Shown: positions 48,740 to 57,941, counted from the stretch's first letter. The stretch: DNA of 64,000 nucleotides from Clostridiales bacterium (GCA_018364155.1 JAGZMM010000002.1:124001-188000); one strand, 5' to 3'. Program-made: numbers and translations. The notes: a model not told the origin generated them from the sequence alone.

Positions 48740-50260
48740 TTATTGCATACCGGATAGGAGGTTTGTAATTTTGTCAATGAGGGCTTTGAGCTTGTTTTCC
48801 GCGGCTTCCCGTGCCGTCTTTTCCGACTGGTACAGAGCTTGGTAGTCGGTGTCCCCTTCGTCGGGGGCATCCTCCGTCTTTACCGCATAGGCGGTGGCCA
48901 CCTGGGCCGTGCCGCCGGGGACCTTGAGCACCTGCCCGGCGTAGATGATATAGGGCGGGGCGATGGAATTGGCCACGGCAAGCTCGCTCCAGCTCACACC
49001 CAGCCGGTTGCCGATGCTATAGAGCGAGTCGCCCTTTTGCACGGTGTAGGTGTCGGGCGTCTGGGAGGCGTCGGGTGTGTCGTCCGCGCCGCCCGGGAGT
49101 TTGAGCACCTGGCCGGTGTAAATGATATAGGGGGAAGAAATACCGTTTAAAGCGGCGATATCCCGCCAGTTGAGCCCCAGCTTCGCGCCGATTTTTGACA
49201 GGCTGTCGCCGGTTTGCACGGTATAGGTGGAGTCGGACGGAGTGGGGGCAGGCGTGGGCGTACCGCCGGAGGAAGAGCCCGGTAGCTTGAGCACCTGGCC
49301 GGTATAGATGACATAGGGAGAGGTAATGCCGTTTAAGGCGGCAATTTCCCGCCAGTCAAGCCCCAGCTTCGCGCCGATGGCGGAGAGGCTGTCACCGGTC
49401 TCAACGGTATAGGTGTCCCCCGAAGGGGTGGGGTTGGGCGCAGGGACTTCCCCGCCGGAGGAAGAGCCCGGCAGCTTGAGCACCTGGCCGGTATAGATGA
49501 CATAGGGGGAGGTAATGCCGTTTAAAGCGGCGATTTCCCGCCAGTCAAGCCCCAGCTTCGCGCCGATGGCGGAGAGGCTGTCACCGGTCTCAACGGTATA
49601 GGTGTCCCCGGAAGGGGTGGGGTCGGGCGCAGGGACTTCCCCGCCGGAGGAGCCAAGCCCATAGTACCGGGCGAGTACCTCCACTTCCGCCTTGGCCATT
49701 TTGCGCAGATCGTCGTCGTTAATCAAAAAGGCGCTGTCAAGCTCATTGGTGTGAAACCCGTGTTCGACAATGATGGCCGCCTTACAGGAGGTGGCCACTG
49801 CCGAACGAATCACACCGTAGTAATCGAGCATCCCGGGCTGTGGTTCGGAGTAAGTGCGCCCGGTCTGGTAGTCCCGGTAGAAGGTACCGCGGAAGTTGTT
49901 GCCCATGGCGGCGGCAATGGCCGCACCCAGCTGGTTGCACAAAGCCTCCGCCGGCTTACGGTTGCTGCCGTAGATGTCCACCCCTCTGGCGGCACTCCAG
50001 TTGCCAGAGCTGTCCGCAGCATTGGAATGGTCGGAATAAAACAGGTCGCACCCTGCCGCCATTTTTCCCCGTGCGTCCAGCGACGGGTCGTCGGTGATGG
50101 TTTTGCGGGTGAGGATCACTTCCACGTCCGAATATTTTTCCAATTCCTCCTTTTGGTACTGGGCGAGCTTATACATCTGCGTCCCTTCATAGTAACCAGG
50201 GCGCTGGGGATAGGGATTGCCGAACTCGCCGTGACCAGGGTCGATGCAGATTCGAAACAT
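48740..50260 (-). CDS. N-acetylmuramoyl-L-alanine amidase (Amidase_3) with four LysM domains, endolysin-like
   Basis: 506 residues. Residues 1-202 are an Amidase_3 domain: CIDPGHGE (His10, Glu), SDHSNAA (His78) and IIVEHGFHTN (catalytic Glu167). Four LysM peptidoglycan-binding domains follow at about 221-264, 284-327, 346-389 and 405-448, joined by Pro/Ser/Gly linkers. A C-terminal stretch rich in Ala, Lys and Glu (about 470-506) may form a coiled coil. There is no signal peptide, as in phage endolysins released by a holin. LysM 1 and 2 with their linkers are nearly identical (63 residues, one difference), indicating a recent tandem duplication. Last gene of the module. Confidence 0.9.
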   Translation of the reverse strand: MFRICIDPGHGEFGNPYPQRPGYYEGTQMYKLAQYQKEELEKYSDVEVILTRKTITDDPSLDARGKMAAGCDLFYSDHSNAADSSGNWSAARGVDIYGSNRKPAEALCNQLGAAIAAAMGNNFRGTFYRDYQTGRTYSEPQPGMLDYYGVIRSAVATSCKAAIIVEHGFHTNELDSAFLINDDDLRKMAKAEVEVLARYYGLGSSGGEVPAPDPTPSGDTYTVETGDSLSAIGAKLGLDWREIAALNGITSPYVIYTGQVLKLPGSSSGGEVPAPNPTPSGDTYTVETGDSLSAIGAKLGLDWREIAALNGITSPYVIYTGQVLKLPGSSSGGTPTPAPTPSDSTYTVQTGDSLSKIGAKLGLNWRDIAALNGISSPYIIYTGQVLKLPGGADDTPDASQTPDTYTVQKGDSLYSIGNRLGVSWSELAVANSIAPPYIIYAGQVLKVPGGTAQVATAYAVKTEDAPDEGDTDYQALYQSEKTAREAAENKLKALIDKITNLLSGMQ

Positions 50261-50285
50261 AGATTTGTCCTCCTAGATTCGCTTG

Positions 50286-50426
50286 TTATTGGACGGTCAG
50301 ATGTTCGCAGCCGGCTTCCACCAGAATCTGCCGGACCGCGTCTTTAAGTGTGTCCGGCACGTCTGCGAAGGTCTTGACCCCCTTGATAATGAGGGTGGCG
50401 TAAATCATACTCATATTCTTATTCAT
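50286..50426 (-). CDS. Small phage protein, CD1375-like
   Basis: 46 residues: MIYATLIIKGVKTFADVPDTLKDAVRQILVEAG is the core after a few N-terminal residues. It resembles the short CD1375-type protein found near the tail or lysis end of clostridial prophages (Met-Tyr-Ala-x-Leu-Ile-Ile-Lys-Gly start). The ATG at 50426 has a closely spaced AAGGA; an ATG four codons in is also possible. It lies between the amidase and the 87-residue gene, which fits a lysis-cassette position. Confidence 0.65.
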   Translation of the reverse strand: MNKNMSMIYATLIIKGVKTFADVPDTLKDAVRQILVEAGCEHLTVQ

Positions 50427-50443
50427 CCTTTCCTTCTCTTATT

Positions 50444-50707
50444 TCAAATCATCTCATAAAGCTCAGTCAGAGCCAGCATGGTGTTGATGCTTTCCGTCTC
50501 CAATGCGCTCACCCGTTCCTCGATGCGCTTGGGCTCCCGGTAATCCGGGTCAGCACTCGTCTGCGCCAAAGCAGTGAGGGTTTCCAGTTCCTCATCGCTT
50601 AGAAGGTTTTGTACCCACAGAACATGGAGTTTTTCGAGCATCTGCGGCAGGATATACTGGCCTCGTGAGACTACTTGGGTCAAAATTTTGACAAATGCGT
50701 CCGTCAT
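50444..50707 (-). CDS. Small phage-tail-associated protein, unknown
   Basis: 87 residues, mostly helical (ILTQVVSRGQYILPQMLEKLHVLWVQNLLSDEELETLTALAQ, then ERVSALETESINTMLALTELYEMI). The C-terminal heptad-like pattern suggests a coiled coil. Position between the baseplate-type protein and the amidase fits an XkdX-like or tail-end accessory protein. No family assignment can be made from sequence alone. Confidence 0.6.
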   Translation of the reverse strand: MTDAFVKILTQVVSRGQYILPQMLEKLHVLWVQNLLSDEELETLTALAQTSADPDYREPKRIEERVSALETESINTMLALTELYEMI

Positions 50708-50759
50708 GATGCATCTCCTTATACAGTTTTTGAAAGAATCTTTCCGACGTTTTTGCCCC

Positions 50760-53528
50760 TTACCATTGTGCGCTCACCACCTGCTCCTCCAACGCTTCGA
50801 TTCGGCTGAGCAGAGCGGCAATCGTTTTGTTGGCATCCTTGTGATAGGAAAGGGAAAGCACCGGGTGAGGCGCTGCAGCGGTGGACAAAACCGTGTCGGT
50901 TCCCTTCGGCGCGATGGAGAGAAGCAGAGCCCTCGTCTCGTCGTCCACCTGTTCGATCTGCGGTTTGGCGAGAGGATAGTAAAGGGTAAGCGGCGTTCCG
51001 GCTGCGGCTTTTGCACGAAACCACGTTCTGAATTTCTCCAGGTAAGCGCTTCTCTCCTCGCCGGCTACAATTCCGGTTTCGCTGTTGAGCAGGGTGACGG
51101 CGATCACCGTGGACGTCCAGCAGTAGCTCAGGGCGGTGTCGTATCCGTTGGAACGCCAAGGGAGAAGATTGCATAGCAGTCGGCCGTTTGCCGCCAGATT
51201 TTCTGCAGTCATATACACATAATTGGATTCGTCCCTGGCGCTATCCAAATCTGCGGCAATGGCTTCCTCTCCGCTCATCACGACCCGCCCTACCCGGCGC
51301 CGCACAAAAACAGTATTCTGTACATAGTCGACCACCAACTCATCCTGCGCCGCAAAACCTCCTGTGCCGTCGGGAATGCCGTAAAGAGACAGGGGGATTT
51401 CCCGCGTTTGCCCATCCACAAGCAGGGAAATCGGCCCGCCGTCCCCGGCAAAAAGTATGCCTCCGGGAACGGAATCCTGCTGGCAGATCCCAAACAGCGT
51501 CAGGGAAGAAAACCGGGCGCCGCTCTGCAAATCGTTCACCGAAAGCTCCGTACCCTCGGCAAGGCCAAGAAGGGCATTTGCGTAGCGGTCGGCAGCATCC
51601 TCCTTTGCAAGAGCAACGGTTTGGTCTAAGGTGCGCAGATGGTGAAACGAAACTTGCACAGAGGAAAGGCCAGTCTCTTCGAGTACCGGCATACCCGTCA
51701 GGGCAATGCGGTTTGCCGCATTTGGAGCGATGGGAAGAGAGACGCTTTCCAAGTCCGACGTTACCGGTGTGTGAAACCCGTAAACAATACGCACGTTATT
51801 TTGCTGCAAGGCGGCGATGAAATTGGCGCTGGTTACCTGTGCCACCGTTTCCACGCCGATAAAGGAAAGCGGGACCCGTACTCGGATCTTCTTTGCCTTC
51901 TCAATGCAGATCCCGTTTTTGCGCACGCCGCTGGGATAAATCACATACCGGGTGGCATAAGAGTCAAAATGAGAGCAGAGAATGCGAAGGGCCTGTTCGT
52001 TGACCGTTTCCTGTCCCCAGGAAAGCCCCGGGGGGAGCCAAGGGTCGGAAAGCGGAGTGGACAGTTCCATGCACACACCGTTTTCCGCAGAGGAATAGTT
52101 GCCTAGTATCGACCATGTCCCAGGCATCGCCGCCAGAGATAGGATTTCCGAGGTGCCGCAGTAGAGCGTGCCGTCCGCAATCCGGTCCCATTCTCCCAGA
52201 GCGGGAAGCAAAACGGACGTTTCCCCTACTGTCAGGGAAGGCTGGGCGTGGCTGAGCAGATGGCTGGACGGGTCACATAAGGTGCTTCCCACCGCCTGCA
52301 CGATCGAAGCGCGCTGCACCGTCTTTTCCGTCACATAGTCGTATCCTACCGGTAAATAACAGGTTTCCTCGCTTAGGACCTTCGAGAAATCCCCCGCCCG
52401 TATTTTTTCCTCCAACGCGTCGTTGGTCACATAGCCGTCCAACGTGGGAATGACCGATGGGGAAATGGTACCATCTCCCCGAAGCAGGGGAGCGCTTCCC
52501 GCGGAATCCAGGCTGCCATAGGTGACCAGCCGGTCAAAGGGAAGAACTGCGTCCGGAAGCTTTCCGTCCGCGTTGAGCTTTGGCGGGTTGCCCGGCGTTC
52601 CCAGCGCGCTGCGGGAGAGATAGTCGTTTTCCGGCAGCAGGTCGCTGGAAAGCTTCCCATCCGCTCCCAAAGCCGGAGGACTGCCCGGTTTGTTGACGTC
52701 GGCCTTTTTCACGTACCCGGAAAGAGGGAGCACCGCTTCGGAAAGCAACCCATTGGAACCAAGAGCAGGCGGGTTGCCCGGCGTTCCCAGCGCCGCGTAG
52801 GAAAGATACCCTTCCAGAGGAAGGACGGAAAGAGAAAGCAGACCGTTTTGCTGCAAGGAGGGGGGGTTCCCCGCTGTGTCCAGCTCTGCTTTTTTGAGAT
52901 ATCCGGAGAGGGGAAGCACCGACTCGGAAAGCATTCCGTCCTCGTCAAGCGCAGGCGGATTGCCCGGTTGGTTGAGATGGTCGGCGCGAAGGTATCCAGT
53001 TAGCTCCTGTGCGCCAGTAATAGCTAGGTCCACATTTCCGTTTTCATCCGGGCCGTGCGGTTCCCCGCCGTTGACGCTCATGGTGAAAATCTGCGCGTTA
53101 TACTGCTGGGCCCGCGCGAGGGCTTCGAGCATGGCGGGAAACTCGTCCTGGCTTTCGATGGCCGCGTCGTCCCGCAAAAGGGGAAGCACCGCAATGCGCA
53201 TAGGATTGGTAGAGAGCACTGTGTCGTCCGGCCCAGTTAAAGTCAGCTCACACTCGCAGATTCCTGCCACCGCAAGAAGGCTCGAGGAGAGAACCACCTG
53301 TGCCTCACCTGCGGCGGCGTCGGAAATGGAGACCGACGCAAATTCCTTTGTCTTGTCCGGCTTTACCGCATATAACGTGATCAAATGATCGGTGAGGTCG
53401 ATGGGCTTGTCGTCCCGGCCGCGAAAACACAAGCGCAGGAGCCTGGAACCGGCGTCTCCCTGTTTTACGGCGACGTCAGGCAGTGCGGCCCCAATCTGGA
53501 TCGGAATCACAATGATGTCCTTTGCCAT
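50760..53528 (-). CDS. BppU-type phage baseplate upper protein / tail fibre with 31-residue tandem repeats
   Basis: 922 residues. The N-terminal 120 residues match the BppU N-terminal beta domain (GDAGSRLLRLCFRGRDDKPIDLTDHLITLYAVKPD, ...CECELTLTG). Residues 179-365 are six tandem 31-residue units of pattern GYLxxxxLxxPGNPPALxxDGxLSxSVLPL. The rest (about 370-922) is beta-rich with Gly, Ser and Thr and a possible receptor-binding tip. A coiled-coil-like end is present (IAALLSRIEALEEQVVS). No capsid, terminase, tail tube, tape measure or integrase gene lies around it in this window. First gene of the module, ATG at 53528 after a GGAGG site. Confidence 0.8.
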   Translation of the reverse strand: MAKDIIVIPIQIGAALPDVAVKQGDAGSRLLRLCFRGRDDKPIDLTDHLITLYAVKPDKTKEFASVSISDAAAGEAQVVLSSSLLAVAGICECELTLTGPDDTVLSTNPMRIAVLPLLRDDAAIESQDEFPAMLEALARAQQYNAQIFTMSVNGGEPHGPDENGNVDLAITGAQELTGYLRADHLNQPGNPPALDEDGMLSESVLPLSGYLKKAELDTAGNPPSLQQNGLLSLSVLPLEGYLSYAALGTPGNPPALGSNGLLSEAVLPLSGYVKKADVNKPGSPPALGADGKLSSDLLPENDYLSRSALGTPGNPPKLNADGKLPDAVLPFDRLVTYGSLDSAGSAPLLRGDGTISPSVIPTLDGYVTNDALEEKIRAGDFSKVLSEETCYLPVGYDYVTEKTVQRASIVQAVGSTLCDPSSHLLSHAQPSLTVGETSVLLPALGEWDRIADGTLYCGTSEILSLAAMPGTWSILGNYSSAENGVCMELSTPLSDPWLPPGLSWGQETVNEQALRILCSHFDSYATRYVIYPSGVRKNGICIEKAKKIRVRVPLSFIGVETVAQVTSANFIAALQQNNVRIVYGFHTPVTSDLESVSLPIAPNAANRIALTGMPVLEETGLSSVQVSFHHLRTLDQTVALAKEDAADRYANALLGLAEGTELSVNDLQSGARFSSLTLFGICQQDSVPGGILFAGDGGPISLLVDGQTREIPLSLYGIPDGTGGFAAQDELVVDYVQNTVFVRRRVGRVVMSGEEAIAADLDSARDESNYVYMTAENLAANGRLLCNLLPWRSNGYDTALSYCWTSTVIAVTLLNSETGIVAGEERSAYLEKFRTWFRAKAAAGTPLTLYYPLAKPQIEQVDDETRALLLSIAPKGTDTVLSTAAAPHPVLSLSYHKDANKTIAALLSRIEALEEQVVSAQW

Positions 53529-53691
53529 GGATCGTCCTCCTGAACTAAAATTTCAAACATAAGTTCGTATTCATTATAGTCTCTGGGGGACGTATGCGGG
53601 TGCATGTTCTGTGCATTCTTTGGTTGCATTGGACAGGATATGCAGGTATCATAGAATTGGTACCACATCTTATGGATTTGGGCGAAAAAAT

Positions 53692-53717
53692 ATGCCTGTC
53701 CAAAAACGGACAGGCAT
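53692..53717. terminator. Hairpin between module and aroK
   Basis: Perfect 10-bp stem ATGCCTGTCC / GGACAGGCAT with loop AAAAAC. On the minus strand it is followed by ATTTTTT, a terminator for antisense readthrough, and it lies at the 5' end of the aroK transcript. Confidence 0.55.
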
Positions 53718-53737
53718 CGTAGTCAGGAGAGAGACGG

Positions 53738-54268
53738 ATGAAACAGGTGGTCGTGCTGTGCGGCTTCATGGGCTGTGGCAAAACCACGGTAGGGCGGGCT
53801 TTGTCCCGGTTTACCGGCTTTGCATACCGGGATTTGGATGAGTGGATTGAAATGAGAGCGGGAAAAACCGTGGCGAACATTTTTAATGAAGACGGGGAAG
53901 CGCATTTTCGGGCATTGGAGCGGGAAGCGGTCCGGGCCTGCGCAGAGGAATCTGCCTTGATTGCGGCAGCGGGAGGCGGAGCCCTGACCTTTGACGAGAA
54001 CGTCCAGGTACTCCAAAAGGCCGGCTGCCCCATTGTTTTGCTGGATGTGCCGCTTGAGGAAATCGCCCGGAGACTTGAGGGGGATAAAACCCGCCCTCTT
54101 CTCAACCGTCCGGATAAAGCAGCAGCCATGCGAGAGCTGTATGAGGCCCGCTTTCCTCTCTACCGCAAAGCGGCAGACTTCATAGTGGACGCGAACCAGC
54201 CTGCGAAACAGGTAGCCCGGGAGATCGCCGTGCAGTTGGGCCTGCCTTTTGCGCCGAAGGAGTCATGA
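53738..54268 (+). CDS. aroK: Shikimate kinase
   Basis: 176 residues. Walker A GFMGCGKTT (residues 9-17), Mg2+-binding Asp in YRDLDEWIE, the GGG substrate loop in AAAGGGALT, and the adenine-binding-lid Arg in DKTRPLLNRPD. It phosphorylates shikimate in the chorismate pathway. A Shine-Dalgarno AGGAGAGAG precedes the ATG. Stands alone: no other aro genes are next to it in this window. Confidence 0.95.
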   Translation: MKQVVVLCGFMGCGKTTVGRALSRFTGFAYRDLDEWIEMRAGKTVANIFNEDGEAHFRALEREAVRACAEESALIAAAGGGALTFDENVQVLQKAGCPIVLLDVPLEEIARRLEGDKTRPLLNRPDKAAAMRELYEARFPLYRKAADFIVDANQPAKQVAREIAVQLGLPFAPKES

Positions 54269-54583
54269 AGTTCGAGTATCGGGCAGTGTGAACGCTGCAC
54301 GCCGCCCTTTTCTCATAGGAAGAAAGACCGATCATCTGGTTGTCCTTCTTAGAAGCGGATGCGAGGTAGGGAAGAGAACCGGTAGGCAGCAAGGCGTTGA
54401 GGGAGGCCATTCCTTGCGGGCGCTGCAGCCGGTATGAGAACCAGGCAGACGATAAAGCAAACGACATTTGGATAAAAGCGAGAAAAAGAGGCGGCTCGGA
54501 TTCCGAGCCGCCTTTTTTTGCGATACCATAGAATTGTCATTCGGTCGATTGATCGGCCGGGTTAGAAACCGTAGTCCCAAGCC
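54269..54583. other. Intergenic region, about 315 bp
   Basis: Contains the convergent aroK/trpS terminator at 54488-54519. A short open frame at 54249-54437 on the plus strand has no ribosome site and no family similarity. Nothing else is recognised. Confidence 0.5.
54488..54519. terminator. Bidirectional terminator between aroK and trpS
   Basis: Stem AGGCGGCTCGGA / TCCGAGCCGCCT with T run on the plus side and on the minus side. It serves both convergent genes. Confidence 0.9.
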
Positions 54584-55591
54584 CTACCGCTTGACAAAGC
54601 CGATGCGCTTTTGCACCTTGAGCAGAGTCCGCTCCGCCAGGTAAGACGCCTGCTTCGCGCCTTCCTTCCAGCAATCCTCCAAATAGGCCTTGTCCGCCAT
54701 CAGCTGGTCGAACTTTTCCCGAACCGGGCGCAGCTCTTCCACCACCGCTTCGCCCACGGCCGTCTTGAAGTCGCCGTAGCCCTTGCCGTCAAACTCGGAT
54801 TCAATGGCCCCGTAGTCCTTACCGGTCACCGCCGCGTAAATGCCCATCAGGTTATTGATGCCGTCCTTGCCCTCGGCGTAGCGGACCTGGGCCTCAGAAT
54901 CGGTCACCGCCCGCTTAAACTTGCGCAGGATATCTTCAGGCTTATCGAGAATCGCCACATAAGCGTTCACATTTTCATCCGACTTGGACATTTTCCGAGT
55001 CGGCTCCTGCAAAGACATGACTCTCGCCCCGATTTTCGGAATATAGGGCTCCGGTACCGTGAAGGTATCCCCATAAAGCCCGTTAAAACGAGCCGCAATG
55101 TCTCTGGAAAGCTCCAGATGCTGTTTCTGGTCGGCTCCTACCGGCACCACATCCGCCTGGTAAAGCAGAATGTCCGCCGCCATCAGAACCGGATAGGTGA
55201 ACAGCCCCGCGTTTACATTGTCCGCATGCCTTGCGGACTTGTCCTTAAACTGGGTCATGCGGGAAAGCTCGCCAAACTGGGTATAGCAGCTGAGAAGCCA
55301 CGAAAGCTCCGCGTGGGCGGGCACCTGGCTTTGGATAAACAGCAGGCTCTTCTGCGGGTCAATGCCGCACGCGAGCAAAATGGCATAGGTGCGGATAATC
55401 TGCTGGCGGAACTTCGCCGGGTCCTGCCGTACGGTGATGGCATGCAGGTCCACCACCGAGTAAATCCCCCGGTATTCGTCCTGCAGCGCCACCCAATTTT
55501 TCAGCGCTCCCAGGTAATTTCCAAGCGTCAGGCTGCCGCTTGGCTGGATGCCGGAAAACAAAATCGGTTTCTTTTGTGTCGTCGGTTCCAT
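54584..55591 (-). CDS. trpS: Tryptophanyl-tRNA synthetase
   Basis: 335 residues of the class I synthetase. The HIGH-equivalent is TLGNYLGAL in SGIQPSGSLTLGNYLGALKNW, and the KMSKS loop is RKMSKSDENV near residue 205. GADQKQHLELSRDIA binds the tRNA acceptor/ATP region. Charges tRNA-Trp. It begins 32 bp downstream of an aminotransferase gene, so there is no room for a T-box and the two may be co-transcribed. Confidence 0.96.
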   Translation of the reverse strand: MEPTTQKKPILFSGIQPSGSLTLGNYLGALKNWVALQDEYRGIYSVVDLHAITVRQDPAKFRQQIIRTYAILLACGIDPQKSLLFIQSQVPAHAELSWLLSCYTQFGELSRMTQFKDKSARHADNVNAGLFTYPVLMAADILLYQADVVPVGADQKQHLELSRDIAARFNGLYGDTFTVPEPYIPKIGARVMSLQEPTRKMSKSDENVNAYVAILDKPEDILRKFKRAVTDSEAQVRYAEGKDGINNLMGIYAAVTGKDYGAIESEFDGKGYGDFKTAVGEAVVEELRPVREKFDQLMADKAYLEDCWKEGAKQASYLAERTLLKVQKRIGFVKR

Positions 55592-55623
55592 AACGCAATC
55601 TCCCTCTCGTCTTACGGTTTGCC

Positions 55624-56817
55624 TTACGCCTCAAAGTCCGCAAAGCACTTGCCCAAAAGCTCCATTCCCTTGACCATCTGCTCGTCAGTGGGGGTGGAGA
55701 AGTTCAGCCGCACCGCGTTGCACGGCTGGCTTTCGTCGGTCAAAAAGGTGTTGCCGGGCACCACCGCCACCTTGTACTGCGCCACCGCCCGCTTTGCAAA
55801 GGCAGGCATGTCGATGCAGTCGGGCAGCTGGCACCATAAGAACAAGCCGCCCTGGGGACGCACGAAGCGGATCGAGTCGGGCAGATGCCGTTCCATCAGC
55901 TCGATCATCAGGTTGCACTTTCCACGGTAAATGCCCCGGTTTCGCTCCAGATGGGCCTCGAACCCGCCGCCCGTCATAAACCGGTCGATCACCATCTGGG
56001 CCCAGATGGTGGTATGCACGTCGGACACCTGCTTGCACACGATGATCTTCTGCATGACCTGGGTAGGCGCAATGGCGTAGCCTACTCGCATGCCCGAGGA
56101 AACCACCTTCGAAAAGCTGCCCGCATAAATGACGATCCCCTCTTCGTCCATCGACTTAATGTTGGGAAGCGGCTCGCCCGCGAACCGGACTTCCCCGTAA
56201 GGATTGTCCTCCAGGATCATTACGCCGTACTGCTTGGCAAGCGCGTACACCGCCTTGCGCTTTTCCAAAGACATGGTTACCCCTGAGGGATTCTGGAAGT
56301 TTGGAATCACATAAAGGAATTTGGCCTTTTTCTCTTCCTTGAGGGCCGTTTCCAGCGCTTCCAGGTTGATGCCGTCGTTGTCCACCGGGATGCCCCGCAG
56401 GTTTACCCCATAGGAACGGAAGGCGTTGAGGGAACCGATGAAGCTGGGCGCCTCGCAGAGAATGGTGTCCCCTTCGTTGCACAAGGACTTGGTGGTCAGC
56501 TCCATCACCTGCTGAGCGCCGGTGGTGATGATCAGCTCGTCAAAATCCTTCACGCTGTCGTACTTTTCCGACATGTACTTCTTCAGCGTATTACGCAGCG
56601 GCGTATACCCTTCCGTAATGCTGTACTGAAGGGCTTCGATGGGATGATGCTCAAAAATATCGGCGGAAATGGTCCGGATGGCTTCCACCGGGAAGGCCTC
56701 CGGCGCGGGATTTCCGGCCGCGAAGGAAATCACCTCTGGATCGGAGGTGAACTTGAGGATTTCACGGATGGCCGACGGCTGTAGCGCCATCACCCGGTCA
56801 GCAAAGGAATACGTCAT
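55624..56817 (-). CDS. PLP-dependent class I/II aminotransferase (2-aminoadipate/LysN-like)
   Basis: 397 residues. Full-length fold type I: ISFAAGNPAPEAFP, ITTGAQQVMELTTKSL, VIPNFQNPSGVTMSLEKR, ILEDNPYGEVRF (Asp and Tyr of PLP site) and YAGSFSKVVSSGMRVGYA (Schiff-base Lys), ending VRLNFSTPTDEQ. This pattern is the LysN/MocR-C-terminal type that uses aromatic or 2-aminoadipate-like amino acids with 2-oxoglutarate. An N-terminal HTH is absent, so it is a stand-alone enzyme. Upstream of trpS in the same direction, hinting at aromatic amino acid supply. Confidence 0.9.
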   Translation of the reverse strand: MTYSFADRVMALQPSAIREILKFTSDPEVISFAAGNPAPEAFPVEAIRTISADIFEHHPIEALQYSITEGYTPLRNTLKKYMSEKYDSVKDFDELIITTGAQQVMELTTKSLCNEGDTILCEAPSFIGSLNAFRSYGVNLRGIPVDNDGINLEALETALKEEKKAKFLYVIPNFQNPSGVTMSLEKRKAVYALAKQYGVMILEDNPYGEVRFAGEPLPNIKSMDEEGIVIYAGSFSKVVSSGMRVGYAIAPTQVMQKIIVCKQVSDVHTTIWAQMVIDRFMTGGGFEAHLERNRGIYRGKCNLMIELMERHLPDSIRFVRPQGGLFLWCQLPDCIDMPAFAKRAVAQYKVAVVPGNTFLTDESQPCNAVRLNFSTPTDEQMVKGMELLGKCFADFEA

Positions 56818-56995
56818 AATGATTCGCCTCTCCTATCAATTTGTTCCTTATTTTATCACAACTGCCTGCCAAAGCAAAGCGTTTTTCGCGCCCGCTTCCC
56901 CTTTTCGAGAAAAGAATGTTATAATAAAACGAGAGCGCCCCGCGCCGGGCCGCTTTTTTAACCAAAACCCCAGAAAAAAGGACGGGCTGCCTCTT

Positions 56996-57934
56996 ATGGA
57001 AAACCTCATCGTATCCGCGAGCGTCGTGCTGCCGCTCTTTTTCATGATTGCGCTGGGCTATTTTGTCAAACGCATCCGCATGGTGGACGACCCTTCCCTA
57101 CAGGTGATGAATAACCTTACCTTTCGTGTGTTTCTCCCGGTCCTGCTCTTTTATAACATCTATAAGACCGACGTAGGCACCGCTCTAAACAATACGCTCA
57201 TGGCCTTTGCCGCCGTCAGTGTGACGGTGTCCTTCTTCGTCCTTCTCCTCCTCATCCCCCGCATCGAGAAGGCAAACCCCCGCCGGGGCGTGCTCATCCA
57301 GGGTATCTTCCGCAGCAACTTCATCATCTTCGGCCTGCCGGTCACCGAGTCCCTCTTCGGGCCCGGCGCCGCAGGGACTGCATCTCTCCTCATCGCCGTC
57401 ATCATCCCTTTGTTCAATGCCCTCTCGGTGGTGGCGCTGGAGCTCTTCCGCGGCGGCAAAATGAACCCCAAGAAGATTCTCAAGGGCATTGTGACAAACC
57501 CCTTGATTCTTGCCTCCGCCCTGGGAGTGCTCGCCATGGTCACCGGCTTTCGCTTCCCCGCGGTGCTCGAGGAAGTGGTGGCAGACGTGGGCGGCATCGC
57601 CACCCCTCTGGCCCTGATTATTCTGGGCGCGTCCTTCTCCTTTTCCGCCGTCAAAGGCCATGGAAAACAGCTTTTGCTGGGCCTGGGCGGCCGGTTGGTG
57701 CTGATTCCCGCCATCTTTCTGCCCATCGGCATCGCTCTGGGCTTTCGCGGGCCGGAGCTGGCGGTGCTCATCGCCCTGTTCGCTTCGCCCACCGCCGTTT
57801 CCTCCTTTACCATGGCCCAGCAGATGGACGGGGACGCCCAGCTGGCCGGGCAACTGGTGGTGTTCGGCTCGCTTTTCTCCATCTTGACCATCTTTTTGTG
57901 GGTGTTTTCGTTTAAGCAGCTTGGCCTTTTGTAA
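56996..57934 (+). CDS. AEC-family transporter (auxin efflux carrier type)
   Basis: 312 residues with about ten hydrophobic helices in two inverted halves, each containing a crossover (LTFRVFLPVLLFYNIYKTD; RSNFIIFGLPVTESLFG and ASPTAVSSFTMAQQMDGD). The family includes malate and other organic-anion exporters in bacteria. The ATG at 56996 is preferred on length; an upstream frame of 109 codons runs into the divergent aminotransferase promoter. Substrate cannot be predicted; position before thiC is probably incidental. Confidence 0.9.
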   Translation: MENLIVSASVVLPLFFMIALGYFVKRIRMVDDPSLQVMNNLTFRVFLPVLLFYNIYKTDVGTALNNTLMAFAAVSVTVSFFVLLLLIPRIEKANPRRGVLIQGIFRSNFIIFGLPVTESLFGPGAAGTASLLIAVIIPLFNALSVVALELFRGGKMNPKKILKGIVTNPLILASALGVLAMVTGFRFPAVLEEVVADVGGIATPLALIILGASFSFSAVKGHGKQLLLGLGGRLVLIPAIFLPIGIALGFRGPELAVLIALFASPTAVSSFTMAQQMDGDAQLAGQLVVFGSLFSILTIFLWVFSFKQLGLL

Positions 57935-57941
57935 ATACGCT

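Noticed and set aside
54249..54437. Small plus-strand frame after aroK
   Set aside because: No ribosome site and overlaps the aroK stop; no similarity recognised.
55592..55623. T-box leader for trpS
   Set aside because: The gene starts 32 bp after the aminotransferase stop; no room for a T-box and no specifier or antiterminator.
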